64,000 nucleotides of DNA from JAPUME01 sp027294185 (GTDB taxonomy: Bacteria; Acidobacteriota; Terriglobia; UBA7540; JAPUME01). The stretch lies in assembly GCA_963555835.3 (NCBI GenBank), contig CAUVWZ020000001.1, positions 682,001-746,000 of the forward strand, written 5' to 3'. This document shows positions 7,895-16,160 of this stretch, piece by piece; the first letter of the stretch is position 1; each line of letters starts with the position of its first letter. The notes under the pieces were generated by a model. The model saw only the letters and a list, made by a program, of their open reading frames with translations. It ran no database searches and was not told the origin of the DNA. A program made the position numbers and the translations under genes.

Positions 7895-8995
7895 ATGGTA
7901 CGGGAACTTGGCAGGAATGACCCATGCTGGTGTGGATCTGGGAAAAAGTACAAGAAATGCCATCTTAATCGTGAGTCGGAACAACCCCTTCCATTGGAAG
8001 CAAGGCTTAACGCTATGCGGGCGGCCTGGGATCACAAGAAGTGTCTCCATCCGCTAGCCGCTCAGGATGTCTGTAATGGAATTATTTCGGCCCACACAAT
8101 CCAGAGATCGGGCGTTCTTCAATCGATCATTGATTCCACCAATCACGTGAGAACATTCTACCAGTCCGCGCCAGATTCAACTGGCACACTGAACCCTCGT
8201 CGAGTCGGATGGCAAGAGGCCTCAACATTCAGCGGCTTTTGTGCAAAACACGATAGTCTCACCTTCAGATCGCTGGAGGCTGTACCTTTCACTGGCACCC
8301 CAGAACAATGCTTTCTAGTTGGATACCGAGCTCTTTGCCATGAGGTCTATCAGAAGTCCGGGTCTCTGAAATCAAGCCCTGTTCTGCGGAAACTGGCCGA
8401 CAGAGGCCTCCCGGTCGAGTTCCAAAAGAAAATACAGCATACCTATGCAGCCATTGATGCGAGCATCCGAAAGGGACTGGCTGCCTTTCATAGGCTAAAA
8501 GCTCGCATGGATATGCAGCTAGTAGAGGGGGAGTTTTCCGGGTGGTCTCGGGCGGTCATTAGCTTCCGTGGTGACCTCTGCGTGGCAAGCACAGGCGCGA
8601 TTTCGCCGAATCTTGACCTTAAGAGCCAGAGATTACAGATTCTGCATGATCCGCATGCCGACCAGGAGTCTCTTCTTTATGGGGTCGTCGCAACTTCTAA
8701 TGGTGGCACTGTCGTACTGACTTGGCTGAGCCGGGAGACCGTACCGCGGGCGTTCATCGAGTCTTTGCTAAAGCACGACGATCGAAGGCTACCCAGTCTT
8801 TTAGTCCAATTCATGTTCGCCTACGTAGAGAATACGTACTTCTCAGGTCGTTGGTGGGAGTCTCTCTCCAAGGCTGACCGTCAGCATCTTAAGTTGCTAG
8901 CTGAGACCTGTCCGTATTTGACAGAGTTTGACTATTCCCTTTCTCAGTTTGTTCCTTGGCAAATCACATCAATCATAGTTGAGAATGCTCCCTAA
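7895..8995 (+). CDS. SEC-C domain protein with HNH-like cysteine/histidine region
   Basis: The N-terminus (residues 8-25) is a SEC-C zinc motif, C11-x-C13 then C22-H23. Residues 50-120 hold C50, C60, the sequence ISAHTIQ (H67), and FCAKHD (C116, H119, D120), an arrangement like the metal-binding core of HNH/treble-clef nucleases, though the match is my own reading. The remaining 240 residues show no motif I recognise and no membrane segment. Base composition is nearer 50% GC than that of neighbours, and the gene lies between palindromic repeats, both signs of an accessory gene. SEC-C motifs occur as add-ons in many proteins, so the domain alone does not give a function. A role as a nuclease is inference. 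Confidence 0.7.
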   Translation: MVRELGRNDPCWCGSGKKYKKCHLNRESEQPLPLEARLNAMRAAWDHKKCLHPLAAQDVCNGIISAHTIQRSGVLQSIIDSTNHVRTFYQSAPDSTGTLNPRRVGWQEASTFSGFCAKHDSLTFRSLEAVPFTGTPEQCFLVGYRALCHEVYQKSGSLKSSPVLRKLADRGLPVEFQKKIQHTYAAIDASIRKGLAAFHRLKARMDMQLVEGEFSGWSRAVISFRGDLCVASTGAISPNLDLKSQRLQILHDPHADQESLLYGVVATSNGGTVVLTWLSRETVPRAFIESLLKHDDRRLPSLLVQFMFAYVENTYFSGRWWESLSKADRQHLKLLAETCPYLTEFDYSLSQFVPWQITSIIVENAP

Positions 8996-9285
8996 CCCGC
9001 GGCCAGCGCATCTATCCCGACCGTTTTTGGCGGGATGTGTGCGGACATCGATTGGTTCTCTAACAGCAGGTAGCGCAGAACCCGCCCTGCGGCCCAGAGC
9101 CTTTGGCAGGCTTCTTCTAAGCCCAGCGGCCTACGGGCGGCGGGCCGTGGTTCGGTTCTGCGGTTTATCTCACGACAAAAAGCCGCAAGATTTCTCCACC
9201 CCCGGCAAGCCGGCGGACCTGTCCCGGCAAGCCGAGGATGGGGCACCCGCAGACACGTCGCGGCGCGTCTGCGCCCCCGCCCCCT
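8996..9285. repeat. long copy of palindromic intergenic repeat
   Basis: This block is closely similar to 9815-10093 over about 250 bases. It opens with a degenerate palindrome ending CGGGATGTGTGCGGACATCG, followed by a large inverted repeat whose outer arms are CGCAGAACC (9074-9082) and GGTTCTGCG (9154-9162), with further internal inverted segments (GGCCCAGAGCC..., AAGCCCAGCGGCC). It ends with the CCCCCGGCAAGCC module and GATGGGGCACCCGC. No long open frame is convincing. 9286-9390 holds nothing recognisable. Confidence 0.75.
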
Positions 9286-9390
9286 CAGATCATCCTGAGT
9301 TGTTTCCTCGCATTGACTTGCATTCAGGTTCGGCCCATGTCGGGCTCCCATATGGAAAATCTGTCCGACTTGGCAATCATAAAAATAGGC

Positions 9391-9419
9391 TTGAATTAAC
9401 TTCTGTGCAGGGGGATAAT
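9391..9419 (+). promoter_or_regulatory. candidate sigma-70 promoter of the PilZ gene
   Basis: TTGAAT (9391-9396) and GATAAT (9414-9419) are separated by 17 bases in an A/T-rich segment upstream of the PilZ gene start at 9485. Spacing is ideal and both hexamers match the consensus at most positions. Confidence 0.45.
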
Positions 9420-9484
9420 TTTAAGATACATCAAACCACAATCCCGACCGACGCGAATGTTTGGTGAGGGAGGTCTATACGCTT

Positions 9485-9814
9485 ATGGAAACCCAAGTTG
9501 GGAGAAGGCGGCATCCGCGCTTCGAAGCAAGTATTCCCGTTACGCTTACCGCAGACGGAAATGAGACTGAAAGAACCATCTCGCAGATAAGTCGAGCAGG
9601 CTGCTTGATTTCCCCATCCACTCCAGAAGTATCCCAAGCCGGCGTCACAATGGCCTTCCGACTGGATCATGATCTGAAACCCATCCTCACCAGAGGTGAG
9701 GTCATTTACACGATCTACACAAAGGGGATCGGGATTGCCTTCAGAGGGATTGACGAATCCGATTGTAATAGGATAGAAAGCTTCTTTGCTAAGCTTGGCA
9801 AACAAGTCGCTTAG
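9485..9814 (+). CDS. PilZ domain protein, putative c-di-GMP receptor
   Basis: The 109-residue protein consists of one PilZ-type domain. It starts with RRRHPRF (the RxxxR element that contacts c-di-GMP) near residues 6-12 and continues with a beta-barrel-like pattern. The second family motif, D/NxSxxG, appears as ISRAG near residues 33-37 with the first acidic or Asn residue replaced, so ligand binding may be weakened. ATG 9485 is chosen over the upstream TTG at 9461 because GGGAGG lies 11 bases before it. It stands alone between two repeat copies, with lower GC than the region around. PilZ proteins commonly adjust motility, pilus or polysaccharide output; a pilus-like cluster begins at 14227. 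Confidence 0.8.
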   Translation: METQVGRRRHPRFEASIPVTLTADGNETERTISQISRAGCLISPSTPEVSQAGVTMAFRLDHDLKPILTRGEVIYTIYTKGIGIAFRGIDESDCNRIESFFAKLGKQVA

Positions 9815-10093
9815 CAGCGGCCGGCGCATACGTCCCGGACGTTTTTGGCGGGATGTGTGCGGACATGGTTTGCTTCGCTGACAGCAGGTAGCGCACAACC
9901 CGCCCTGCGGCCCAGAGCCTTTGGCAGGCTTCCTCTAAGCCCAGCGGCCTACGGGCGGCGGGCCGTAGGTTGTTTGTGCGGTTTGTTTTGCGGGGAAAAG
10001 GCGCGGGACCGCAACCTCGGCTCCCGCAAGATTTCCCCACCCCCGGCAAGCCGGCGGACCTGTCCCGGCAAGCCGGGGATGGGGCACCCGCGA
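9815..10093. repeat. second long copy of palindromic intergenic repeat
   Basis: This copy matches the one at 8996-9285 nearly base for base through the central part. Its outer arms read CGCACAACC (9892-9900) and GTTTGTGCG (9972-9980). Compared with the first copy, G to C in the left arm is matched by C to G in the right arm, so pairing is kept. The block ends with the CCCCCGGCAAGCC/GGCGGACCTGTCCC module and GATGGGGCACCCGC, directly before the brnA stop codon. Confidence 0.75.
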
Positions 10094-10348
10094 TCAGCCT
10101 ACCTGGCGCATTTCCTGACGGATGACCCGCCGCAGCGTTTCCTCCAGCGGTTCACGCGCGCGGGCGATATGCTGCCGCAAAGCATCGTTGATCAATGTCT
10201 GATAGTTGCCGCCGCCCGCTTTGTCAACCTGCCGCCGGAACCATGCCAGCACGTCGTCATCCAGCCGGATGGTAATGCGCGTCTTGCCTTTGGGCACCGA
10301 GACCACCGGGCCGCGCTTACCCTTCCCGAAATCGTATTCCTTTTTCAT
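10094..10348 (-). CDS. brnA: BrnA-type antitoxin
   Basis: The 84-residue product begins MKKEYDFGKGKRG and contains TRITIRLDDDVLAWFR followed by GGGNYQTLINDALRQHI, the ribbon-helix-helix DNA-binding pattern of BrnA antitoxins. BrnA binds the ribonuclease toxin BrnT and represses their shared promoter. The ATG at 10348 overlaps the brnT stop by 4 bases, the usual brnT-brnA order. The frame remains open upstream into brnT, but that part is an out-of-frame shadow of the toxin gene. The next feature downstream is the repeat block. Confidence 0.9.
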   Translation of the reverse strand: MKKEYDFGKGKRGPVVSVPKGKTRITIRLDDDVLAWFRRQVDKAGGGNYQTLINDALRQHIARAREPLEETLRRVIRQEMRQVG

Positions 10349-10617
10349 AAGCCTTCTTCGTATTGCCGCCTCTCCCTGGACGTAGCCCGCCGCGCGGAAA
10401 TCAAGCGAAGCCTTTTGCCGCGCCACGTGTAAACCAATACCAGCAGTCTGCCGCAGGCGTCCACACCCAAGGTGATCCACCGCTCCTCGTCATCGGAGTA
10501 TGCGTCGCGGATCGTAAGCGCACGTTCATCCTCAAGCACTGTGACGGCGTCCGAGAAGCGAACGCCATGCTTTTTGAGGTTTCGCCGCGCCTTCTCCGGG
10601 TCCCACTCATAAGGCAC
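10345..10617 (-). CDS. brnT: BrnT-type ribonuclease toxin
   Basis: The protein has the BrnT pattern PYEWDPEKARRNLKKHGV at its start, RFSDAVTV, then ERWITLG, a beta-hairpin and the C-terminal LRLISARRATSRERRQYEE, matching the RelE-like small ribonuclease toxin of BrnTA systems. The GTG at 10617 is chosen as start: it places the first conserved residues where family members begin, and a strong promoter (-10 at 10625-10630) lies just 7 bases upstream. The farther GTG at 10635 lies upstream of that -10 element and would not be transcribed from it. The resulting mRNA would have almost no leader. Length is then 90 residues, normal for BrnT. Confidence 0.9.
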   Translation of the reverse strand: MPYEWDPEKARRNLKKHGVRFSDAVTVLEDERALTIRDAYSDDEERWITLGVDACGRLLVLVYTWRGKRLRLISARRATSRERRQYEEGL

Positions 10618-10624
10618 ACTACCA

Positions 10625-10654
10625 AGTATATGCACAAATGTACACCGTTGTCAA
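10625..10654 (-). promoter_or_regulatory. brnTA promoter
   Basis: On the minus strand TTGACA (10654-10649) and TATACT (10630-10625) are separated by 18 bases, an almost perfect sigma-70 promoter. The spacer contains TGTACA (itself a palindrome), a possible BrnA operator. Transcription would begin around 10617-10618, at or next to the GTG start of brnT. Confidence 0.7.
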
Positions 10655-10721
10655 TGCGAGCGCTCGGCACAGGATGCCTTCGACGATGCAAATCAACATG
10701 CGTATCTGTGGAACCGAGTAT

Positions 10722-11750
10722 TCAGCACCGGTGGAATTTCCCTCGGTTCGTTTCCCTTGCCTGTACCTGCTGAAATGCCAGGGCGAGTTGCCGGGTTCCC
10801 CGGGCATTGTGACCCTCCTCCCTGCGGGCTTCCAACCCGTAGCGCCGCCGCAGATCTCCCACCCGCCGCTCGATGCGCTGCTTATATTCACCCGACAGGT
10901 AGGCTGACCGCGAATAGGCCCGGCGATACTTGGCCGCCAGCGCGGGGAACTCGCGTTCGAGAAACGGCATGAACCGGCGCATGGCCGAAGGCATCAGGAA
11001 CAGCAACCGACCGGCCAGAAAGCGTGCGCCGGCATCTGAGGCCTGACGAGCGACCGCTTCCATTGCCTGAGGGGCATCGGTGATGCCGGGAATAATGGGC
11101 ATCAGGTTGACCCCGACATAAACTCCTGCGCGGGCAAGCTCCGCCACCGCCTCCATGCGTTTCGCGGGAGGCGGCGCTTTGGGTTCGAGCAGCCGCGCCA
11201 GGCGCTCATCGAGCGTGGTGACGGTCATGTGGACGCTCAAGCGGTGCTTACGCCCGAGTCCCACCAGCAGGTCCAGGTCCCTCAAAATGAGTGTCGATTT
11301 GGTGGTAATCGAAAGCTCCAGCCCCTCGAACTGATCGCAGACTTCCAGCATGCGGCGGGTGATTCGGTAGCGAATCTCGGCCGGCTGGTAGGGGTCGGTG
11401 GCGGTACCCAGGGCAATCGGCAGGGACCGGTCCCTGGCTGTACGCAGTTCTTCTCGCAGAAGCTCCGGCGCGTTTACCTTGGCGAAAATCTTGCGTTCGA
11501 AGTCCTCTCCGTCCCGCATCTCCATGAATTCATGGGTGTAGCGTGCGTAGCAGTAATGGCAGCCGAACTCGCAGCCCCGGTAAGGATTGAGGGTCCAGGC
11601 AAAAGGCAGGCGGCCGGAGGGTTCACGGTTCAGAGCCGAGCGGCATTCAAGGCCGAAGAACTCCACCTCGGCCCGCTGACGGAGCCTGGGGCTTGCCGCA
11701 GCCATGCGGGCAATCCCCTTGAGTAGTGGTTTGGTGACGAGTGTGCCCAT
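10722..11750 (-). CDS. radical SAM protein (spore photoproduct lyase-like / Rv2578c type)
   Basis: The 342-residue protein has the radical SAM [4Fe-4S] cysteines C60, C64 and C67 in the pattern C-x3-C-x2-C (CEFGCHYCYAR), preceded by LNPYRGC as in the SPL-like/Rv2578c subfamily. TATDPYQPAE near 115-125 and the ITTKS and GVNLMPIIPG segments complete the TIM-barrel pattern of this group. The C-terminal 60 residues are basic and less conserved. Members of the family are widespread but the reaction of most is unknown. It is transcribed toward the brnTA operon without overlap. Nothing in the neighbourhood suggests a substrate. Confidence 0.85.
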   Translation of the reverse strand: MGTLVTKPLLKGIARMAAASPRLRQRAEVEFFGLECRSALNREPSGRLPFAWTLNPYRGCEFGCHYCYARYTHEFMEMRDGEDFERKIFAKVNAPELLREELRTARDRSLPIALGTATDPYQPAEIRYRITRRMLEVCDQFEGLELSITTKSTLILRDLDLLVGLGRKHRLSVHMTVTTLDERLARLLEPKAPPPAKRMEAVAELARAGVYVGVNLMPIIPGITDAPQAMEAVARQASDAGARFLAGRLLFLMPSAMRRFMPFLEREFPALAAKYRRAYSRSAYLSGEYKQRIERRVGDLRRRYGLEARREEGHNARGTRQLALAFQQVQARETNRGKFHRC

Positions 11751-12066
11751 AATCAGGTGCGCGTATGTTCGTCTTTTATTCGCCTTTTGTCAAGAGCAAT
11801 AATCTGCCGGTTTCCAACCTCCATCCTCCATCATCCATCATCCAACCTCTATCATCTAGCATCCATCAAGCGGCCACGCCGCCGGAACCCTTGGTGCCAC
11901 TCCACTCGATTGGGCACTCGTTGCTTTGAAGCGAAGGAGCATTGTACACTCCACCCGCAGCAGGGCGAGGATTGGGGCAGGAATTACCGAAATGCCGCCA
12001 GGCTCGGTGCAATCGGAGCGATTGGCCCGCAGCGCCTCGTCACCAGGGAACAGGAGAAACCCGGCC
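11751..12066. other. gene-free region with CATC-rich low-complexity tract
   Basis: About 315 bases separate the divergent radical SAM and oligopeptidase genes. Positions about 11818-11868 consist of short imperfect repeats of CCATCATC/CATCCA, a simple-sequence tract. The rest presumably contains both promoters, but I could not identify a convincing pair of hexamers. No RNA gene is evident. Confidence 0.5.
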
Positions 12067-14181
12067 ATGCGACCTCTTCGAACCGTTGCAATCGCGGTAA
12101 TTTCCCTGAACCTGGCCGGCTGCCAGTTGAACGAGGAAGTCGAACAACCCATGGCCAAGATCATCCCCAGGAAACTCGAAAAACACGGGCACGTCCGCAC
12201 CGACAACTACTACTGGCTTCGCGAGCGGGAAAATCCGGAAGTGCTGGCTCATCTGGAAGCCGAGAACCAACACACCGCCTCGATGATGGCCCATACGGAA
12301 GGCTTGCAGGAGAAGCTCTTCCACGAGTTCCAGACGCGCATCAAGCAGACCGACATCTCGGTGCCCTACAAAAAAGACGGTCATTACTACTACACGCGCA
12401 CCGAGGAGGGCCGGCAGTATCCGATCTATTGCCGCAAGAAGGGTTCACTCGACGCCGCCGAGCAGGTGATGGTCGATGTGAACCGCGTAGCCGAGGGACA
12501 CAACTTCTGCTCTGTGCGTCCGCCCCAGGTCAGCCCCGGCGAAGACATCATGGCTTACGGGGTCGATACCGCGGGCCGCCGCTTCTACACCCTCCATTTC
12601 AAGAATCTCTCGAGCGGCAAGATGCTCGACGATGTCATCCCCGAGGTGACGGGAAACCTGGCCTGGGCCAACGACAACCGGACCCTTTTCTATACGAAGC
12701 AGGACCCCGAAACGCTCCGCTCCTATCGCATCTACCGGCATCGGCTGGGAGACGACCCGGCTGCCGATGAACTGGTCTATGAGGAAACCGACGAGACCTT
12801 CAGCAGCACTGTCTTCAAGACCAAATCAAAAAAATACATTCTGATCGCCTCCTTCCAGACACTCACCACCGAGTACCGCATCCTGGACGCGGAGAGACCC
12901 GAGGGAAAATTCCAGGTGTTCCAGCCGCGCCAACGAGACCACGAATACCACGTCGATCACTACCGGGGCGATTTCTACATTCGCACCAATTCCGATGCCA
13001 AGAATTTCCGCCTGATGAAGACGCCGATCGCAACGACCGGACGCGAGCACTGGCGGGACCTCATCCCCCACCGTGACGATGTGTTCCTTAGAGACTTCGA
13101 GATTTTCAAGGATCAACTGGTCGTCGTGGAGCGAAAGGAGGGCCTGCTCCAGATACGCATCCTGCCGTGGTCCGGAGGCGGGGAGCACTACCTGGCCTTC
13201 GATGAGCCGGCCTACGTAGCCTACCCGACCGACAATTACGACTTCGACACGCCGCTGGTTCGCTATACCTATAGCTCGATGACCACGCCGAAATCCGTCT
13301 ATGACTACAACATGGCGACGCGAGAGAAAAAGCTCCTCAAGCGGGAGGAGGTGCTGGGCGGGTTCGAATCGGCGAACTACCGGACGGAGCGAATCCATGC
13401 CACGGCAAGCGACGGCGTGCAGGTTCCCATCTCTCTGGTTTATCGTAAGGGTTTCAAGAAGGATGGAACAAACCCGTTGCTACTTTACGGTTACGGTTCC
13501 TACGGCGCGAGTATGGACGCCGGGTTCAATCCCTACCGCGTCAGCCTGCTCGACCGCGGCTTCGTTTATGCAATCGCCCACATTCGCGGAGGGCAGGAGT
13601 TGGGACGCCGGTGGTATGAGGATGGGAAGCTGCTGAAGAAAAAAAATACCTTCACCGACTTCATTGCCTGCGCCGAACATCTGGTTGGGGAGAACTATGG
13701 GGACCCGAATCGCGTCTTCGCCATGGGAGGCAGCGCCGGGGGGCTGCTGATGGGCGCAGTAATGAACATGCGGCCGGACCTATTCCACGGGGTCGTCGCG
13801 AAGGTTCCCTGGGTGGACGTGGTGACGACCATGCTCGACGACGACATCCCGCTCACGACCAGCGAATACGACGAATGGGGCAATCCCAACGACAAGACCT
13901 ACTACGACTACATGCTCTCCTATTCACCCTACGACCAGGTGGAAGCCAGGGCGTACCCGAATCTACTGGTGACCACCGGGCTCCATGACTCGCAGGTCCA
14001 GTACTGGGAGCCGGCCAAGTGGGTGGCCAAGCTACGCGCCCTGAGGACCGACAAGAATCGCCTGCTGCTCAAGACCGAGATGGCAGCCGGGCACGGCGGC
14101 GTATCAGGCCGCGACAAGAGATACCAGGAGACGGCGTTCGACTACGCTTTCCTGCTGGATTTGGCGGGAATGGGCGAATGA
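12067..14181 (+). CDS. S9A oligopeptidase B, predicted lipoprotein
   Basis: Oligopeptidase B cleaves short peptides after arginine or lysine. The 704-residue product shows the seven-bladed propeller region followed by the alpha/beta hydrolase domain with catalytic S556 in GGSAGG, D641 in GLHDSQV and H676 in GHGG. The start region EKHGHVRTDNYYWLRER is the family's N-terminal hallmark. Unusually it is preceded by a lipoprotein signal, MRPLRTVA then LNLAGC with cysteine at 19, so the enzyme should be tethered in the envelope, not cytoplasmic. The frame is open back to 11926 without a signal pattern; ATG 12067 gives the lipobox. It stands alone, divergent from the radical SAM gene. Confidence 0.9.
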   Translation: MRPLRTVAIAVISLNLAGCQLNEEVEQPMAKIIPRKLEKHGHVRTDNYYWLRERENPEVLAHLEAENQHTASMMAHTEGLQEKLFHEFQTRIKQTDISVPYKKDGHYYYTRTEEGRQYPIYCRKKGSLDAAEQVMVDVNRVAEGHNFCSVRPPQVSPGEDIMAYGVDTAGRRFYTLHFKNLSSGKMLDDVIPEVTGNLAWANDNRTLFYTKQDPETLRSYRIYRHRLGDDPAADELVYEETDETFSSTVFKTKSKKYILIASFQTLTTEYRILDAERPEGKFQVFQPRQRDHEYHVDHYRGDFYIRTNSDAKNFRLMKTPIATTGREHWRDLIPHRDDVFLRDFEIFKDQLVVVERKEGLLQIRILPWSGGGEHYLAFDEPAYVAYPTDNYDFDTPLVRYTYSSMTTPKSVYDYNMATREKKLLKREEVLGGFESANYRTERIHATASDGVQVPISLVYRKGFKKDGTNPLLLYGYGSYGASMDAGFNPYRVSLLDRGFVYAIAHIRGGQELGRRWYEDGKLLKKKNTFTDFIACAEHLVGENYGDPNRVFAMGGSAGGLLMGAVMNMRPDLFHGVVAKVPWVDVVTTMLDDDIPLTTSEYDEWGNPNDKTYYDYMLSYSPYDQVEARAYPNLLVTTGLHDSQVQYWEPAKWVAKLRALRTDKNRLLLKTEMAAGHGGVSGRDKRYQETAFDYAFLLDLAGMGE

Positions 14182-14226
14182 GCTTCCCTCAGTGAATGGA
14201 AACGGCAGGGAGTATGCCTCGCCTTA

Positions 14227-15963
14227 CTACTGCGGCTGCGGCCGTTGCGGCTGAGGAGCACCGCGGCGAGCGGGCGCGGCGGTCGGAACGTCGGCCCCGG
14301 GACCCGACCCGAGGGGAATGGCTTTCAGGCTGCTATCCGCGATTTCGACTTCCCGTACCAGCCGGGGCCGCACCAGGATCACCACTTCGGTTTCAATCAG
14401 CTCTTTTCGCTCGATGGAAAACAGATACCTGAGTCCGGGAATTTTCCCGAGACCGGGCCAGCCGACCACGGTCCTGGTTTCGCTCCTTTCGACCATACCT
14501 CCCAGCAGAGTAGCCTCTCCTTCGCGCAGCCGGATGGTGTGCTCAATGGTGCGCTGGCCGAACACCGGCTGGGTCAGGCCACCACCGAGATCAACGGTGG
14601 TCTGAAGCGAGGAAATCTCGACCTTCAACTCCAGGCTGATATCGCCTCCGGGCAAAACCGTCGGCGTGATATCCATATTCACACCCAGGTCCTTGTATTG
14701 AAACTGCGTGCTGACCAGCGGCTGCAAACCACCGGTCAGGGCTCCGGGCTGGAAGCTCCCCGTGGCAAATGGGAAACTGCTGCCGATTTTCAGCGTCGCC
14801 TGCTCCCCTTCGGTCACTCTTATACTGGGATTCTGAAGAATGCGGGTCTTCGAATCGGTCATCAGAATGGCCGCCAGCGCGCCGGGCAGGGTGACGCTGT
14901 AGTCGCGCGAGCTGATACTTCCCAACCGATTCAGCGCAATATTGCCGGTGTTCGAGAACAACTGGAACTGTTGCGCCGGGGTGATACCCAAATCGCGCAT
15001 CCGCGAGCGGTCCGCCTCGAGCACGATGAGATCCACCAGAACTTCCGCCCGGCCCCGGTCCAGGTCGCGGATGATCTTTTCCGCCGCCCGGATTTTCGCC
15101 GGCTCGGCGCGAATCACCACGGCGTTGACGTCGGCGTTTTCCACTACCTCGCGGATATTCAACATGCTCTTGACGGTGGAGACCATCGCCGCCAGCGTTT
15201 CCGGCTTGCTGGGATTCGTCAGGTGGATGGTCTTCAAGACCTGGTCTTCATGGTCTCTCCGGTTCCTGGCCGTGTCGGGAATCACCACGATGGTGTTGGG
15301 CGTAATCGGCTTCCAAAAGGTCTTGGTCTGAAGGGCCAGGATATCCAGCGCCTGCTCGAGCGTGACGTCGGTCAGGTCCATCTGCATGGGGCGGGGCTGG
15401 AAGTCGGGCGTAAAGGCTACGTTGATCCCGGCAAGCTTGCCGAGAGCCATGAACATCTCGCGGCTGTCGGCGGAGACACGGAATCGCTTCAAGGGTTCCT
15501 CGGGAAGAGGCTTGAGTTGCATCGTGAGAGGAAGCTCGGCCGCAATGGCCAGGCGTTTCCGCTCCTCCTCACGGCGCTCGGCCTCCTCGTCATTCCGGGC
15601 CGCTTGCAGTTGCCGCGCCGTGCGGTCCAAAACCTGACGGGCAGCGAGATTCGAAGGGTCGATCATCAACGCTCTTTGAAACTCGGCGGCCGCCAGTTGG
15701 GTCTGGCCCTGTTCCAGAGCCTCACGGCCCTTCTTCAGGTGGTAAAGGGAGGATTCATTTCGGGCGCGTGCCTGGGAGGCCAGGAATTGCGCGTTTTGCG
15801 GGTTGGTATCCACGGCTTTCGAATAGTTGGCCAGAGCACCGTCAAAATCCCTCACCGCCTCGGCCTTCCGGCCGTCCCGATAGGCTCGGCTGCCTGCGGT
15901 GCACCCCGCAAGTCCTAAAGAAAAAGCAAGGGCCAGTACCCCAGACAAGTAGCTTCGCTTCAT
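14227..15963 (-). CDS. secretin with TPR N-terminus, predicted lipoprotein (GspD/PilQ-like)
   Basis: Secretins form the outer-membrane gate of type II secretion and type IV pilus machines. This 578-residue protein begins with a lipobox (LGLAGC, cysteine 21), followed by TPR-like helices (about 25-130), an STN/N0-like domain (about 170-225), an N1-like domain and the secretin C-domain, with the marker VPVLGKIP-like stretch here reading VGWPGLGKIPGLRYLF near 520. The tail is rich in P, A and Q. TPR plus secretin in one lipoprotein is a combination that merges a pilotin-like anchor with the channel. It is divergent from the rest of the cluster, which starts at 16161. Confidence 0.88.
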   Translation of the reverse strand: MKRSYLSGVLALAFSLGLAGCTAGSRAYRDGRKAEAVRDFDGALANYSKAVDTNPQNAQFLASQARARNESSLYHLKKGREALEQGQTQLAAAEFQRALMIDPSNLAARQVLDRTARQLQAARNDEEAERREEERKRLAIAAELPLTMQLKPLPEEPLKRFRVSADSREMFMALGKLAGINVAFTPDFQPRPMQMDLTDVTLEQALDILALQTKTFWKPITPNTIVVIPDTARNRRDHEDQVLKTIHLTNPSKPETLAAMVSTVKSMLNIREVVENADVNAVVIRAEPAKIRAAEKIIRDLDRGRAEVLVDLIVLEADRSRMRDLGITPAQQFQLFSNTGNIALNRLGSISSRDYSVTLPGALAAILMTDSKTRILQNPSIRVTEGEQATLKIGSSFPFATGSFQPGALTGGLQPLVSTQFQYKDLGVNMDITPTVLPGGDISLELKVEISSLQTTVDLGGGLTQPVFGQRTIEHTIRLREGEATLLGGMVERSETRTVVGWPGLGKIPGLRYLFSIERKELIETEVVILVRPRLVREVEIADSSLKAIPLGSGPGADVPTAAPARRGAPQPQRPQPQ

Positions 15964-16134
15964 CGCCTTACCCTCCCAGCGACACAAAAGCTCGAAAATG
16001 ACGAGTATTCCATGATTTCAATGCAATTCCAGCCCAGTTTAGCGGCTTTTAGGGCTTTTTGGAACAGATTTCTGGACTCCGGAAATTTGACTAAAATTTT
16101 ACGGGCAAAGGGTTAGCTTGAGGAGGCATCGTAC

Positions 16135-16140
16135 TATAAT
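16135..16140 (+). promoter_or_regulatory. candidate -10 element upstream of the pilus-like cluster
   Basis: A perfect TATAAT lies 21 bases before the ATG at 16161. A -35 match at the expected distance is weak. Transcription from here would give a short leader containing AGGAGG (16152-16157). Confidence 0.4.
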
Positions 16141-16160
16141 GGGGAAACCCCAGGAGGCAG

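Noticed and set aside
14245..15918. 557-codon open frame on the plus strand opposite the secretin
   Set aside because: It is antisense to a well-supported secretin gene, lacks any family pattern and has no ribosome site; in high-GC DNA long antisense frames are common.
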